From NCBI RefSeq assembly GCF_000955955.1, contig NZ_JYJG01000003.1:127039-191038 (forward strand): a DNA stretch of 64,000 nt, read 5' to 3'. Of the stretch, positions 26,567 to 34,050 are shown piece by piece. The notes below the pieces were generated by a model. That model was not told the DNA's origin. It made no database searches and saw only the letters and a program-made list of their open reading frames with translations. This DNA is from Lentzea aerocolonigenes (GTDB lineage Bacteria; Actinomycetota; Actinomycetes; Mycobacteriales; Pseudonocardiaceae). Each line of letters starts with the position of its first letter. Within the stretch, counting starts at the first letter, position 1. A program made the translations under genes and the position numbers.

Positions 26567-27112
26567 TCAGACGGCCTGGTCGACGCCGGGTGGTTCGGGG
26601 ACGTTCTCGGTCTTGGTGCCAGACGGCATCGCCCACATGAAGGCGCGCATCATCGCGTACTGGAACTTCAGGCCGGCGCCGACGTCGCCGTTCTCGACCA
26701 CCTGCTTGAGCGTCGTGAGGATGGTCCTCCAGGTCGTGTCGACCTTGTCGAGGCGCTTGACGTCCGCAGGCCAGCCCGAGTTACGCAGCGTGACGCGCGT
26801 GCCGCCGTCGATCTCTTCCAGCTCCCACGAGACGACGGTCCACGGGTCGTCGCGCATGGTGAGCCGTTGGGTGTGGGAGAGCAGCCGCGGCGGGTCGACC
26901 TCGATGACGCGACCGACGACGAAGACACGTTTGCCGTCGGTGGATCTGTAGTACAGCGGCGCGCCCGGCTCGAGCTTCGAGTCAAGGACGGCGTCCATCA
27001 TGGCGCGCTGCTTGCCGTCGAGTTTGGTGATCTCCGCCCACACCTTCTCGATGGGCGCGGCGATCACGATGCTGTGCAGCAACTCGGTACCCGGTTCAGC
27101 CAACGTCCTCAT
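26567..27112 (-). CDS. SRPBCC (START/AHSA1-like) domain protein
   Basis: 181 residues from ATG 27112. A helix-grip fold begins IVIAAPIEKVWAEITKLDG (split here) and continues with the WTVVSWELEEIDGGTRVTL strands typical of AHSA1-like SRPBCC proteins; such domains bind hydrophobic ligands. It overlaps the ArsR gene by 17 bp, and ArsR-SRPBCC pairs are a common arrangement in which the regulator and ligand-binding protein are co-expressed. Ligand unknown. Confidence 0.9.
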   Translation of the reverse strand: MRTLAEPGTELLHSIVIAAPIEKVWAEITKLDGKQRAMMDAVLDSKLEPGAPLYYRSTDGKRVFVVGRVIEVDPPRLLSHTQRLTMRDDPWTVVSWELEEIDGGTRVTLRNSGWPADVKRLDKVDTTWRTILTTLKQVVENGDVGAGLKFQYAMMRAFMWAMPSGTKTENVPEPPGVDQAV

Positions 27113-27443
27113 CCTCCTGTCCGGCGCCCTCGACCGCGTGCTTCAGGCCGACCAGCGCCGCTGCCCAGTTCTCCTCGTAGTGCGCGACCCACCGCTGGTG
27201 GATCTGCTGGATGGGCACGGGATTCAGGTGGTTGACCCGTTTCCGGCCCCGCGGCTCCACGAGCACCAGATCGGCCTCGCGGAGCACACCGAGGTGCTGC
27301 ATGACGACGTGCCGGCTCGTCTCGAGCGCCTCCACCAGTTCGCCCGTGGTCCTGGGTCCGGTGCGCAGGACGTCGAGGATCGCGCGCCGCAGCGGGTTCG
27401 CCAGGGCGCGCCAGACGGCGTCGTCATCATGTGGCATCTTCAT
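27096..27443 (-). CDS. ArsR-family transcriptional regulator
   Basis: 115 residues from ATG 27443, with a second ATG at 27437 in the same frame. A winged HTH (WRALANPLRRAILDVLRTG, then VVMQHLGVLREADLVLVEPRGRKR, shown in parts) covers about 8-85. Metal-binding Cys residues of the ArsR/SmtB class are absent, so this is the non-metal subgroup that pairs with SRPBCC proteins. It probably represses the two-gene operon through a perfect dyad that overlaps its own start codon. Confidence 0.93.
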   Translation of the reverse strand: MKMPHDDDAVWRALANPLRRAILDVLRTGPRTTGELVEALETSRHVVMQHLGVLREADLVLVEPRGRKRVNHLNPVPIQQIHQRWVAHYEENWAAALVGLKHAVEGAGQEDEDVG

Positions 27444-27452
27444 TACGTAATG
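27441..27452. promoter_or_regulatory. CATTACGTAATG dyad over the ArsR start
   Basis: A perfect 12-bp palindrome whose first three bases are the ArsR ATG on the minus strand. An A+T-rich stretch (GTTTTAAC) follows at 27453-27460 and could hold the promoter. A likely autoregulatory operator. Confidence 0.6.
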
Positions 27453-27605
27453 GTTTTAACACCTAAGCCGGCTACAAGTCGAGACGCGTTCGCCGGGTGG
27501 AAGATTGACTCCTGGGTCAGCCGATGATGTGATCACGCCCGCACCCGGAGTTGGTGCAGACCTTTTCCCTAAATCCGCCGCCATGGATGTTGGGGAGGAA
27601 CGGGC

Positions 27606-28376
27606 GTGGAGATCTCTCGGCGTTCGGCGTTGATCGGTGGGGCGGCGGCGGTTCCGCTGCTCATGGCTGGTTCCGGGCTCGCGCAGGCGGCCACCTGGAA
27701 GCTCAGGTGGAGTCCGCAGGCGAACAAGGACGGGCTCGGCGCGTTCGAGGGCGTCGAGGACGACCGGGCCGGATCGCATCCAGGCGTGAAGCACATCTAC
27801 GTGTCGGGCAACGACTACCGGTTCGACATGCACACCCGCGACCGGGACACGTCGACCGACCGGCAGCGCAACGAGGTTCGCGGCATGAAGGCCGGCGGCC
27901 AGAACCTCGAGATCGACAACGGCGAGACGTGGAAGTGGACCTACTCCATGTTCATCCCGAGCTCGTTGAAGTCGACGACCTCCTTCACCCACATCATGCA
28001 GACGAAGATGCCCGGCCTCGGCTCCTCGCCCGTGACGGTCATGTCGCTGCGCCGCACCGGTGGCGTGCAGAAGATCGAGTTCAAGATCACCGAGGGCAAC
28101 GTGCTCGTCGGCAACGTCGACCTCGAACCGCTGCACAACAAGTGGATCGACACCGAGGTGGAGATCAAGGTCGGCAACGGCACCGGGCGCGTCCGCTGGG
28201 TCGTTCGCGAGGGCGGGCGGACCGTGCTCGACGCGACGAAGGACAACGTCGACACGTGGCTCGACGACCGGTTGCGGCCGAAATGGGGCATCTACCGCTC
28301 ACTCGGCGACACCTCGGGCTCACTGCAGAACTGCTACCTGCTGCTCCGCAACCTCAAGGCCTATAAGTTCGAATGA
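27606..28376 (+). CDS. Tat-exported polysaccharide-lyase-like protein
   Basis: 256 residues from GTG 27606, with GGGAGG upstream. The twin-arginine signal SRRSALIGG sits at the N-terminus, with export likely near ...AQA|ATW. The mature part has the jelly-roll pattern of heparin-lyase/PL families (FDMHTRDRDTSTDRQRNE, FTHIMQTKM, GNVDLEPLHNKWID). Such enzymes cleave acidic polysaccharides by beta-elimination. The catalytic residues are not assigned. Its TGA overlaps the next ATG. Confidence 0.75.
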   Translation: MEISRRSALIGGAAAVPLLMAGSGLAQAATWKLRWSPQANKDGLGAFEGVEDDRAGSHPGVKHIYVSGNDYRFDMHTRDRDTSTDRQRNEVRGMKAGGQNLEIDNGETWKWTYSMFIPSSLKSTTSFTHIMQTKMPGLGSSPVTVMSLRRTGGVQKIEFKITEGNVLVGNVDLEPLHNKWIDTEVEIKVGNGTGRVRWVVREGGRTVLDATKDNVDTWLDDRLRPKWGIYRSLGDTSGSLQNCYLLLRNLKAYKFE

Positions 28377-29341
28377 TGCTGCACGACGTCGCCGACGCCA
28401 CGCGCCAATATATTAGTTTGCTCGTCGGTGACCAGCGCGAACACGGCCTTCGCGCGGTCACCGACGACGACCTCAGGCATCGCTGGGCGTATGCACCCGG
28501 TGCACGGGCGGGCCTGGTGCTGGGTGAGCTCGGCCGCGACCAGCGCAAGGCTGTGCACGGAATGCTGGCTACCGTCCTCAGTCCACACGCCTACGCCCAG
28601 GCCACAGCGGTGATGGCGCTGGAAGACGTGCTCGACCACCGCGAGGGCGGAAACCGCGACCGGCACAGCGGCGACTTCTGGACAGTGCTCTTCGGCACCC
28701 CCGGCGGCGACGAGCCGTGGGGCTGGCGCATCGAGGGGCACCACCTGTCGGTCAACGTCGTCGTCGCCGACGGCCGCGGCTCGGCGACCCCGTTCTTCCT
28801 CGGCGCGAACCCGGCCCGCGTCACGTACCGCGGCCACGTCGTCGGCCAGCCGTTGCGTCTCGAAGAGGAACTGGCCCGCGAGCTCCTCGACCGCATGGGC
28901 CCGACCGCCCGCCGCCTGGCCGTCGTGTCGGACACCGCGCCGCACGACATCCGCAGCGGTAACTCCCCGCGCGTCAGCCCGTCGGAACCGGTCGGCGTGA
29001 CCCCGGCGCAGCTCGGCAAGCCGGCGGGGGAGCTGCTCGTCGACATCGTCCGCTTCTACCTCGACCGGCTCGCGTTCGAACTCGCCGACGACGAGTTCGC
29101 GCGCATCGACCCGGAACGCCTGCACTTCTCGTGGGAGGGGTCGCTGCGCCGCGGCGAGGGCCACTACTACCGGATCCAGGGCCCGGAACTTCTCATCGAG
29201 TACGACAACACAGCCAATGAGGCCAACCACGTCCACACCGTCTGGCGTCGTCATTCGGGTGACTTCGGCGACGACCTCCTCGCCGCCCACTACGACACGT
29301 CACGGCACACTGTCGCCCGTGGAGTGGCCCAGAACGGTTGA
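28373..29341 (+). CDS. DUF3500 protein
   Basis: 322 residues from ATG 28373 (28376 also possible), overlapping the lyase stop (ATGA). Matches the DUF3500 layout: a helical N-terminal half, then GEPWGWRIEGHHLSVNV-type and FHFSWEGS/YYRIQGPELLIEYDN blocks (GDEPWGWRIEGHHLSVN and RLHFSWEGSLRRGEGHYY here) with many His and Asp that could bind metal. Reported members are uncharacterised. Probably one transcript with the preceding lyase-like gene. A rare CCAATATATTAGT motif copy lies at 28405-28417. Confidence 0.85.
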   Translation: MMLHDVADATRQYISLLVGDQREHGLRAVTDDDLRHRWAYAPGARAGLVLGELGRDQRKAVHGMLATVLSPHAYAQATAVMALEDVLDHREGGNRDRHSGDFWTVLFGTPGGDEPWGWRIEGHHLSVNVVVADGRGSATPFFLGANPARVTYRGHVVGQPLRLEEELARELLDRMGPTARRLAVVSDTAPHDIRSGNSPRVSPSEPVGVTPAQLGKPAGELLVDIVRFYLDRLAFELADDEFARIDPERLHFSWEGSLRRGEGHYYRIQGPELLIEYDNTANEANHVHTVWRRHSGDFGDDLLAAHYDTSRHTVARGVAQNG

Positions 29342-29984
29342 AGACGCCATCGCGCTGCAAGAACGCCTGCGCACCCAGGTGATCACCATCAGCGCCCCTG
29401 ACCTGCGTGTAGACACCGTCGCGGGCCTGGACGTCGGCTACCGTAGCAATGACACAGTTGCGGGCGTCTGCGTTGTGTTCGATGCAAAGTCGCTGGTCAT
29501 CCTCGACGAGGTGGTCGTCGAGGACACGACGGACTTCCCATATATTGCCGGGCTCTTCGCGTTCCGCGAGATGCCGGTGTTGCTGCGGGCGCTCGATCAG
29601 GTGACGGTCGCGCCGGACCTGCTGGTGGCGGACGGTCAGGGGCTGGCGCACCCGCGCAGGTTCGGTCTGGCGTGCCATCTCGGTGTGCACACGGGCATTC
29701 CGAGCATCGGGGTCGCCAAGAACGCGATGGGCGAGTTCGACCCGCCCGGCCGAGCTCGCGGGTCGATGAGCGATCTCGTGATGGACGGCCCCAGAGGTAG
29801 GGACGTCGTCGGCCGGGCGTTGCGGACGCAGGACGGCGTGAAGCCGGTGTTCGTGTCGGTCGGCCACAAGATCGACCTGGACCGGGCGTGCGCCGAGGTG
29901 CTGCGTCTCGCCCCGCGCTACCGGCTGCCCGAGACCACCCGACGCGCGGACACGCTCACGAAGCAGGCTGTTTCGTCGGGGTGA
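29319..29984 (+). CDS. nfi: Endonuclease V
   Basis: 221 residues from GTG 29319. Endonuclease V nicks DNA or RNA one base 3' to inosine and other deaminated bases. Catalytic carboxylates are in VAGLDVGY (Asp) and VADGQGLAHPRRFGLACHLG (Asp), with GVAKN completing the RNase H-like core; length is normal. The first 23 bp overlap the DUF3500 gene and the last 29 bp overlap lspA. The motif copy CCCATATATTGCC (29537-29549) sits inside it. Confidence 0.95.
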   Translation: MEWPRTVEDAIALQERLRTQVITISAPDLRVDTVAGLDVGYRSNDTVAGVCVVFDAKSLVILDEVVVEDTTDFPYIAGLFAFREMPVLLRALDQVTVAPDLLVADGQGLAHPRRFGLACHLGVHTGIPSIGVAKNAMGEFDPPGRARGSMSDLVMDGPRGRDVVGRALRTQDGVKPVFVSVGHKIDLDRACAEVLRLAPRYRLPETTRRADTLTKQAVSSG

Positions 29985-30441
29985 AGCTCAGCAGCACGAG
30001 CAGGATCGCGCCGCAGACCAGCGCGATGTCCGCGACGTTGCCGACGAACCAGCCGTTGTAGTCGATGAAGTCGACGACGTGTCCGCGCGCGAAACCCGGC
30101 GGCCGGAACAGCCGGTCGAGCAGGTGCGTCGTCGCGCCCCCCAGCATCATCGCGAGCGCGGCCGCCCGGAGCTTGGTCTGCGGCTGCAGGCCGTACCGCG
30201 CGAGGAGCACGACCGCGACGGCCGCGACGATGGTGAAGACCCACGTCGACCCCGCGCCGATCGAGAACGCGGCGCCGGGGTTGTAGAGGAGCCTGAGCTG
30301 CAGGAACTCCCCGAGCACGGGAATGGGCGCGCGGCCCGTCAGCGCGCTCTCGGCCCAGTACTTCGTGGCCTGGTCCAGCAGCAGCACGAACACGGCGATG
30401 CCCATCACGAGCGGCACGCGGCGAGAGGTGGTGGTGTCCAT
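29956..30441 (-). CDS. lspA: Lipoprotein signal peptidase LspA
   Basis: 161 residues from ATG 30441. Four membrane helices (about 11-30, 61-78, 86-105, 133-153). Signal peptidase II cleaves the signal of diacylglyceryl-prolipoproteins; the aspartic acid pair is VVDFIDYN and VADIALVCG, with the conserved NPGAAFS loop. The window encodes at least two lipoproteins (DUF3558 and the glutamate-type binding protein) that need this enzyme. Its 5' side is preceded by a short tandem repeat. Confidence 0.97.
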   Translation of the reverse strand: MDTTTSRRVPLVMGIAVFVLLLDQATKYWAESALTGRAPIPVLGEFLQLRLLYNPGAAFSIGAGSTWVFTIVAAVAVVLLARYGLQPQTKLRAAALAMMLGGATTHLLDRLFRPPGFARGHVVDFIDYNGWFVGNVADIALVCGAILLVLLSFTPTKQPAS

Positions 30442-30478
30442 TTGCGGTCGAGCGTAGTTAAGGACGACGCCGCCCAGG

Positions 30479-30517
30479 ATCAGACCCCAGAATCAGACCC
30501 CAGAATCAAACCCAGGT
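30479..30517. repeat. 13-bp tandem repeat (about three units)
   Basis: ATCAGACCCCAGA occurs at 30479-30491 and 30492-30504, with a decayed third unit at 30505-30517, in the gap between two minus-strand genes (NTF2-like and lspA). No function assigned. Confidence 0.6.
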
Positions 30518-31003
30518 TCAGACTCTTGCGATGACCTGTGCGCTGAACGCCTCGACGTCGTTGACGTCGGCCGCGGCGAGGAACTCCTCCTCCAGCGTCG
30601 CTGACCGCTCGTCGGTGTCGTAGTCGGAGCAGATGCGCCAACGTCCGTCGGTGCGTCGCGCATACGTGTGGAAGCGGCCGTAGAACGTGCGCTCGTCACC
30701 GTCGGCGCGCCTCGACACGATCTGGAAGATGCCGCGCTCGCTCGCGAGGTCGTTCGCCGCGATCCGTTCGACGAACCGGAACGAGATGGTCACCGAGCTG
30801 CCGCGGTCCGCGAGGTCGGTGAACCACTTCTCGATCTGGCCGGAGTACTCGGCGAACCCGGACACCTGCGTGGCCGGCCCGCCGGCACGGATCAGTTCGG
30901 GCGCGTGCAGCTCCAGGAACGCCGCCGCGTCCAGCTTCGAGTAGGCGAGCCGGAACGGGTGCCAGATGTCGGCGTTGAGCTGCCGCAACAGGTCGGTGTC
31001 CAC
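30518..31003 (-). CDS. SnoaL-like/NTF2-fold protein
   Basis: 161 residues from GTG 31003. The alpha+beta cone fold of the DUF4440/SnoaL superfamily is seen in the N-terminal helix, LELHAPELIRAGG, then strands RFVERIAAND, RGIFQIVSRR, TFYGRFHTYARRTDGRWRIC (in pieces). Members are isomerases, hydrolases or binding proteins; active-site residues vary. No operon partner beyond the distant lspA downstream. Function unknown. Confidence 0.75.
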   Translation of the reverse strand: MDTDLLRQLNADIWHPFRLAYSKLDAAAFLELHAPELIRAGGPATQVSGFAEYSGQIEKWFTDLADRGSSVTISFRFVERIAANDLASERGIFQIVSRRADGDERTFYGRFHTYARRTDGRWRICSDYDTDERSATLEEEFLAAADVNDVEAFSAQVIARV

Positions 31004-31036
31004 GCTGCCGAAGCTAGCGCGGACACCGACCGGGCA

Positions 31037-31207
31037 TCACTCGGTCACTTCGAGGCGTTCCATTCTCACGGTGAGAATCTGGAACGGCCGCGTGAACCGC
31101 GCTCTTCCACCAAGGCACTCGTACTCCACCGCGACGGCATCGGAGGCGATGGACGCCAACGGCTTGTGGTCGGCCGTACCGGCAGCCGGTCCTCGACGAG
31201 CCGCGGG
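31037..31207 (-). pseudogene. Probable coding remnant downstream of the GH4 gene
   Basis: Minus-strand reading ends TGA at 31037-31039 and gives a plausible protein tail (DHKPLASIASDAVAVEYECL..., ...FQILTVRMERLEVTE) with no start of its own. It follows the GH4 stop directly and would fit a gene whose front was lost. I do not recognise the family; it could also be chance coding-like sequence. Confidence 0.35.
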
Positions 31208-32503
31208 TCATCGTGCACGGAAAACTCCAGACAGGAACGGGTGCGTGTCGACGATCTTGCGAGCGACGCTGACGGAGTCAACGAGCGGATGCAGCGCCAA
31301 CGCCTTCACCGCGTGCGCGCGCTCACCGCTGATGGCGGCCTGGATGGTGGCGCGCTCGACGACCTTGAGCGCCGTGACGAGTCCGACGCCCTCGTCGGGC
31401 ACCTGGCTGACCGCGACGGGCCGCGCGCCGTTGGCGTCGACCAGGCTCGGAACTTCCACGATGGCGTCCGCGTCCAGGCATGACAACGTTGTCCTGTTCG
31501 GCACGTTGAGGATCAGCGTGGTGCGTTTGTCAGACGCGATGGCGTGCATGAGGTCGAGCGCGACCTGCTCGTAGCCGCCGCCGTCGAGGTCGTCGGTGTC
31601 ACGTTCGTCGTCTCGGGTCTCGGCCATGTAGGTCTGCTCGCGTTCGAGGCGCGTCCGCTCCCAGCTCTCCAACGACGGCGCCGCGTAGAACTGCTTCTGC
31701 TGCTCCAGCAGGAACGCCCCGCGTGACGCGCCGGATCCCACCGCCTCGCGCGTGAAGTAGTAGTAGTGCAGGTACTCGTTCGGAATGGCGCCCAACGTCC
31801 GCAACCACTCCGCGCCGAAGAGCTTGCCCTCCTCGAACGACTCCAGCCGCTCGGTGTCGGCGAGCAGATCCGGCAGCACGTCGCGCCCGTGCACGTGGAC
31901 GCCCCGCAACCAGCCGAGGTGGTTGAGCCCGGCGTAGTCGAGCCACGCGTCCTCGAGATCGGCACCGACGGCGCGGGCCACCCGGCGGCCGAGTCCGACG
32001 GGGGAGTCGCAGATGCCGATGACGCGGTTGCCGAGGTGTGCCGACATCGCCTCGGTGACCATGCCGGCGGGATTGGTGAAGTTGATGACCCACGCGTCCG
32101 GCGCGTGAACTGATATACGGCGTGCGATGTCGAGCGCGACAGGCACGGTACGCAGCCCGTATGCAACGCCGCCCGCGCCGACTGTCTCCTGTCCGAGCAC
32201 GCCACACCCGGCCGCGACGCTTTCGTCGGCCGCGCGTCCGTCGAGCCCGCCAACGCGGATCGCGGAGAACACGAAGTCGGCGGCGCGAAGTGCTTCGTCC
32301 AGATCCGTCGACGTCGTCACCGATGGCGCATCCGATATATCAGTCGCCAGTTCCGCGAGGACGCCAGCGACTGCGGCGAGCCGGGCCGCGTCGAGGTCGT
32401 GCAAGACGACCTCGGTGACGCGGCCGGGCGATCGATCCGCGAGCAACGCACGGTATACAAGCGGTACACGAAAGCCGCCCCCGCCCAGGATGACCAGCTT
32501 CAT
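31208..32503 (-). CDS. GH4 family 6-phospho-beta-glucosidase
   Basis: 431 residues from ATG 32503, whose first base overlaps the regulator's stop (ATGA). GH4 enzymes hydrolyse 6-phospho-beta-glucosides by an NAD+- and metal-dependent oxidation-elimination route. The NAD loop is LGGGGFRVPLVY, metal-binding Cys/His regions are ICDSPVGLG and AGLNHLGW, and the C-terminal YEQVALDLMHAI/LNVPNRTTL stretch is typical. It is intact, unlike the genes on both sides. It carries two motif copies (32109-32122 and 32332-32344), both encoding Ile-Ser. Confidence 0.9.
   Translation of the reverse strand: MKLVILGGGGFRVPLVYRALLADRSPGRVTEVVLHDLDAARLAAVAGVLAELATDISDAPSVTTSTDLDEALRAADFVFSAIRVGGLDGRAADESVAAGCGVLGQETVGAGGVAYGLRTVPVALDIARRISVHAPDAWVINFTNPAGMVTEAMSAHLGNRVIGICDSPVGLGRRVARAVGADLEDAWLDYAGLNHLGWLRGVHVHGRDVLPDLLADTERLESFEEGKLFGAEWLRTLGAIPNEYLHYYYFTREAVGSGASRGAFLLEQQKQFYAAPSLESWERTRLEREQTYMAETRDDERDTDDLDGGGYEQVALDLMHAIASDKRTTLILNVPNRTTLSCLDADAIVEVPSLVDANGARPVAVSQVPDEGVGLVTALKVVERATIQAAISGERAHAVKALALHPLVDSVSVARKIVDTHPFLSGVFRAR
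32332..32344 (-). repeat. Dispersed ATAT motif copy (ACTGATATATCGG)
   Basis: Exact GATATATC core at 32334-32341, inside the GH4 gene, encoding Thr-Asp-Ile-Ser. A near copy, ACTGATATACGGCG, is at 32109-32122. Confidence 0.6.
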
Positions 32504-33196
32504 GTTGTAACCACGTCCACTCCGACTCCGGCTTCCTGCAGTGCGAGCCGCGTCGCCGGGTCGGCCGACGCGGTGGTGACGACGACGTCGAGGTCGTCAG
32601 GGCCGCAGACACGGGCTACGCCGACGCCGGGGAACTTCCCGCCGTCCGCGACGAGCACGACCTGGTCCGCGGCCTTGATCATGGCGCGCTTGAGCGGTAC
32701 CTCGACGAGCGTGGTGTCCATGACGGCGCCGTCGCCCCGCACGCCGCTCGTAGCTCGACGTCGGCGTCGTCGTGCAACTCGTCGAACACGGCGAGGTTGC
32801 TCGTGGTGACGGTGATCCGCTTGCGTGCAGGTGGTGGGCGAGCCGGTGCATCGTGGTGCCGATGTCGAGCAGCACGGTCTCGCCGTCCTCAACCATGGCA
32901 GCGGCCGCGCGTGCGACGGCGTCCTTGTGCCCGGCGCGTTCGGTGGCGACTTCGACGAACGGGTCATCGACGTCGTCGCTGCTGACCTCGCTGCTGATGT
33001 GACTGCTGATGTCACTGGGATCTAGCGTCATGGCGCCGCCGTACACGCGGATCAGCTTGCCGTCGGCGTCGAGCAGTTCGAGGTCGCGGCGGATCGTCGC
33101 CTGGCTGCCGCCGAGCGAGCGCACGTCGCTCGGCCCGTCTGCGTGCAGTGTGCGCAGGATCAGCTCGCGTCTGCTCTGGGGAAGGATCCCGGCCAC
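32500..33196 (-). pseudogene. Broken DeoR-family transcriptional regulator
   Basis: From GTG 33196 (GGGAGG upstream) the frame reads a DeoR winged HTH (QSRRELILRTL, then ATIRRDLELLDADGKLIRVYGG), itself missing a few residues, then the sugar-phosphate sensing domain (TERAGHKDAVARAAAAMVEDGETVLLDIGTTMHRLAHHL, shown in parts). Near 32830 it shifts frame; a third frame gives ITVTTSNLAVFDELHDDADVEL, then a jump to GVRGDGAVMDTTLVEVPLKR in the frame ending at 32500. Most of the middle of the effector domain is deleted. A one-base insertion alone would not restore it. Its TGA overlaps the GH4 ATG. Confidence 0.85.
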
Positions 33197-33211
33197 CGTA
33201 CCTCCCAAGTC

Positions 33212-33264
33212 GCGCAAGCTTGAGCAAACTATTGCCAACTCGCGCACATCTGGCGCGCTTGCGC
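33212..33264. promoter_or_regulatory. Divergent promoter with inverted GCGCAAGC/GCTTGCGC
   Basis: GCGCAAGC (33212-33219) and GCTTGCGC (33257-33264) are exact complements flanking an A+T-rich spacer. This probably was the DeoR operator for the divergent regulator/GH4 and permease transcripts. A separate CAAGCTTG dyad is at 33215-33222. Confidence 0.45.
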
Positions 33265-33314
33265 ATCTTCTCGATCATCAACTGGCGGCTCGTGCAGCGG
33301 GGGAGAAGGCGTGA
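33258..33314 (+). pseudogene. Possible C-terminal remnant of a first ABC sugar permease
   Basis: The reading ATC TTC TCG ATC ATC AAC TGG CGG CTC gives IFSIINWRLVQR, like a permease tail, and a frame one base away ends in a TGA that overlaps the next permease start (GTGA at 33311). This pattern fits a MalF-type gene whose body was deleted. Short and frameshifted, so uncertain. Confidence 0.3.
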
Positions 33315-33971
33315 AGCGTCACGTCGTGCTGGTGCTGGGTGGGCTGGTGTCCGTTGGTCCCGTTCTACTGGGTGGTCGTCATGGGCGACCAACGCGACGG
33401 AGAACATCCTCAAGTTCCCGCCCGCGCTGACGCCCGGCGGCGAGTTGCTCGTCAGCGTCGGCAGGGTGTTCGCCGAGATCGACTTTTTCGGCACGATGAT
33501 CCCGCCGCAGCTCTCCGCCATCCGCATTCGTGGTGATGGCGCAGCTCGGATGGGTCGGGTCACTGAAAGCGCTGATCGTGCCCGCGGTGATCAACGCGTT
33601 CGGCGTCTTCTGGATGCGGCAGTACGTTTCGGGTGCGGTGCACCACGAATTGCTGGAGGCCTCGCGGCTCGACAGCTGCGGCCTCTTCCGGCAGTACTGG
33701 CAGGTCGGATTGCCATTGGTGCGGCCGGCGGTCGCGTTCCTCGGGATCTTCACGTTCATCAGCGCGTGAAACGACCACCTGTGGCCGCTCGTCGTCCTAG
33801 GCCGACCCGGGCGAGGTGACGCTGCAGGTCGCGTTGGGCCAGCTCAACCGCGCACACGACACCGACTACGGCATGCTGATGGCGGGAACGGTGCTCCCAC
33901 TGCTGATCGTCTTCCTCATCGGCGCACGCAATTTCATCGCGGATCCCGCAAAGGGTGCCGTGCGCGGCTGA
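33311..33971 (+). pseudogene. Decayed ABC carbohydrate-transporter permease (MalG/GanQ type)
   Basis: Pieces of one permease are spread over three frames: start GTG 33311, FYWVVV, then ATENILKFPPALTPGGELLVSVG and FAEIDFFGTMI, then MAQLGWVGSLKALIVPAVINAFGVFWMRQY, EASRLDSCGLFRQYWQVGLP with the conserved EAA loop, and NDHLWPLVVL and TLQVALGQLNRAHDTDYGM to IGARNFIADPAKGAVRG. About 45 residues of the membrane core are missing near 33490-33530. A codon expected to be Trp is TGA at 33767-33769 (ISA*NDHL), and a frameshift lies near 33795-33805. It no longer makes a working permease. Confidence 0.88.
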
Positions 33972-33972
33972 A

Positions 33973-34042
33973 CTGTGATACAAAGAATAGCTTTGTATTT
34001 TCGGAATGAATTTTCCGGGAAGACAGAATTATTGTATCACAG
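33973..34042. promoter_or_regulatory. Symmetric A+T-rich operator region of the HelD-like gene
   Basis: CTGTGATACAA (33973-33983) and TTGTATCACAG (34032-34042) are perfect 11-bp inverted copies with 48 bp between them. A nested perfect dyad ATACAAAG...CTTTGTAT (33978-33998) shares the left copy. The outer right copy ends eight bases before the GTG start, so a dimer or looped repressor could block the promoter and ribosome site. Strongly A+T-rich for this genome. Confidence 0.7.
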
Positions 34043-34050
34043 GGGGCAAG

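Noticed and set aside
29440..29455. Another palindromic repeat copy (TAGCAATGAC) in endonuclease V
   Set aside because: Ten bases shared, without the complementary arm; it encodes conserved residues and is likely chance.
33973..34050. Rifamycin-associated element upstream of the HelD-like gene
   Set aside because: The dyad present is A+T-rich and does not match the G+C-rich element I recall; also not seen before the phosphotransferase gene.
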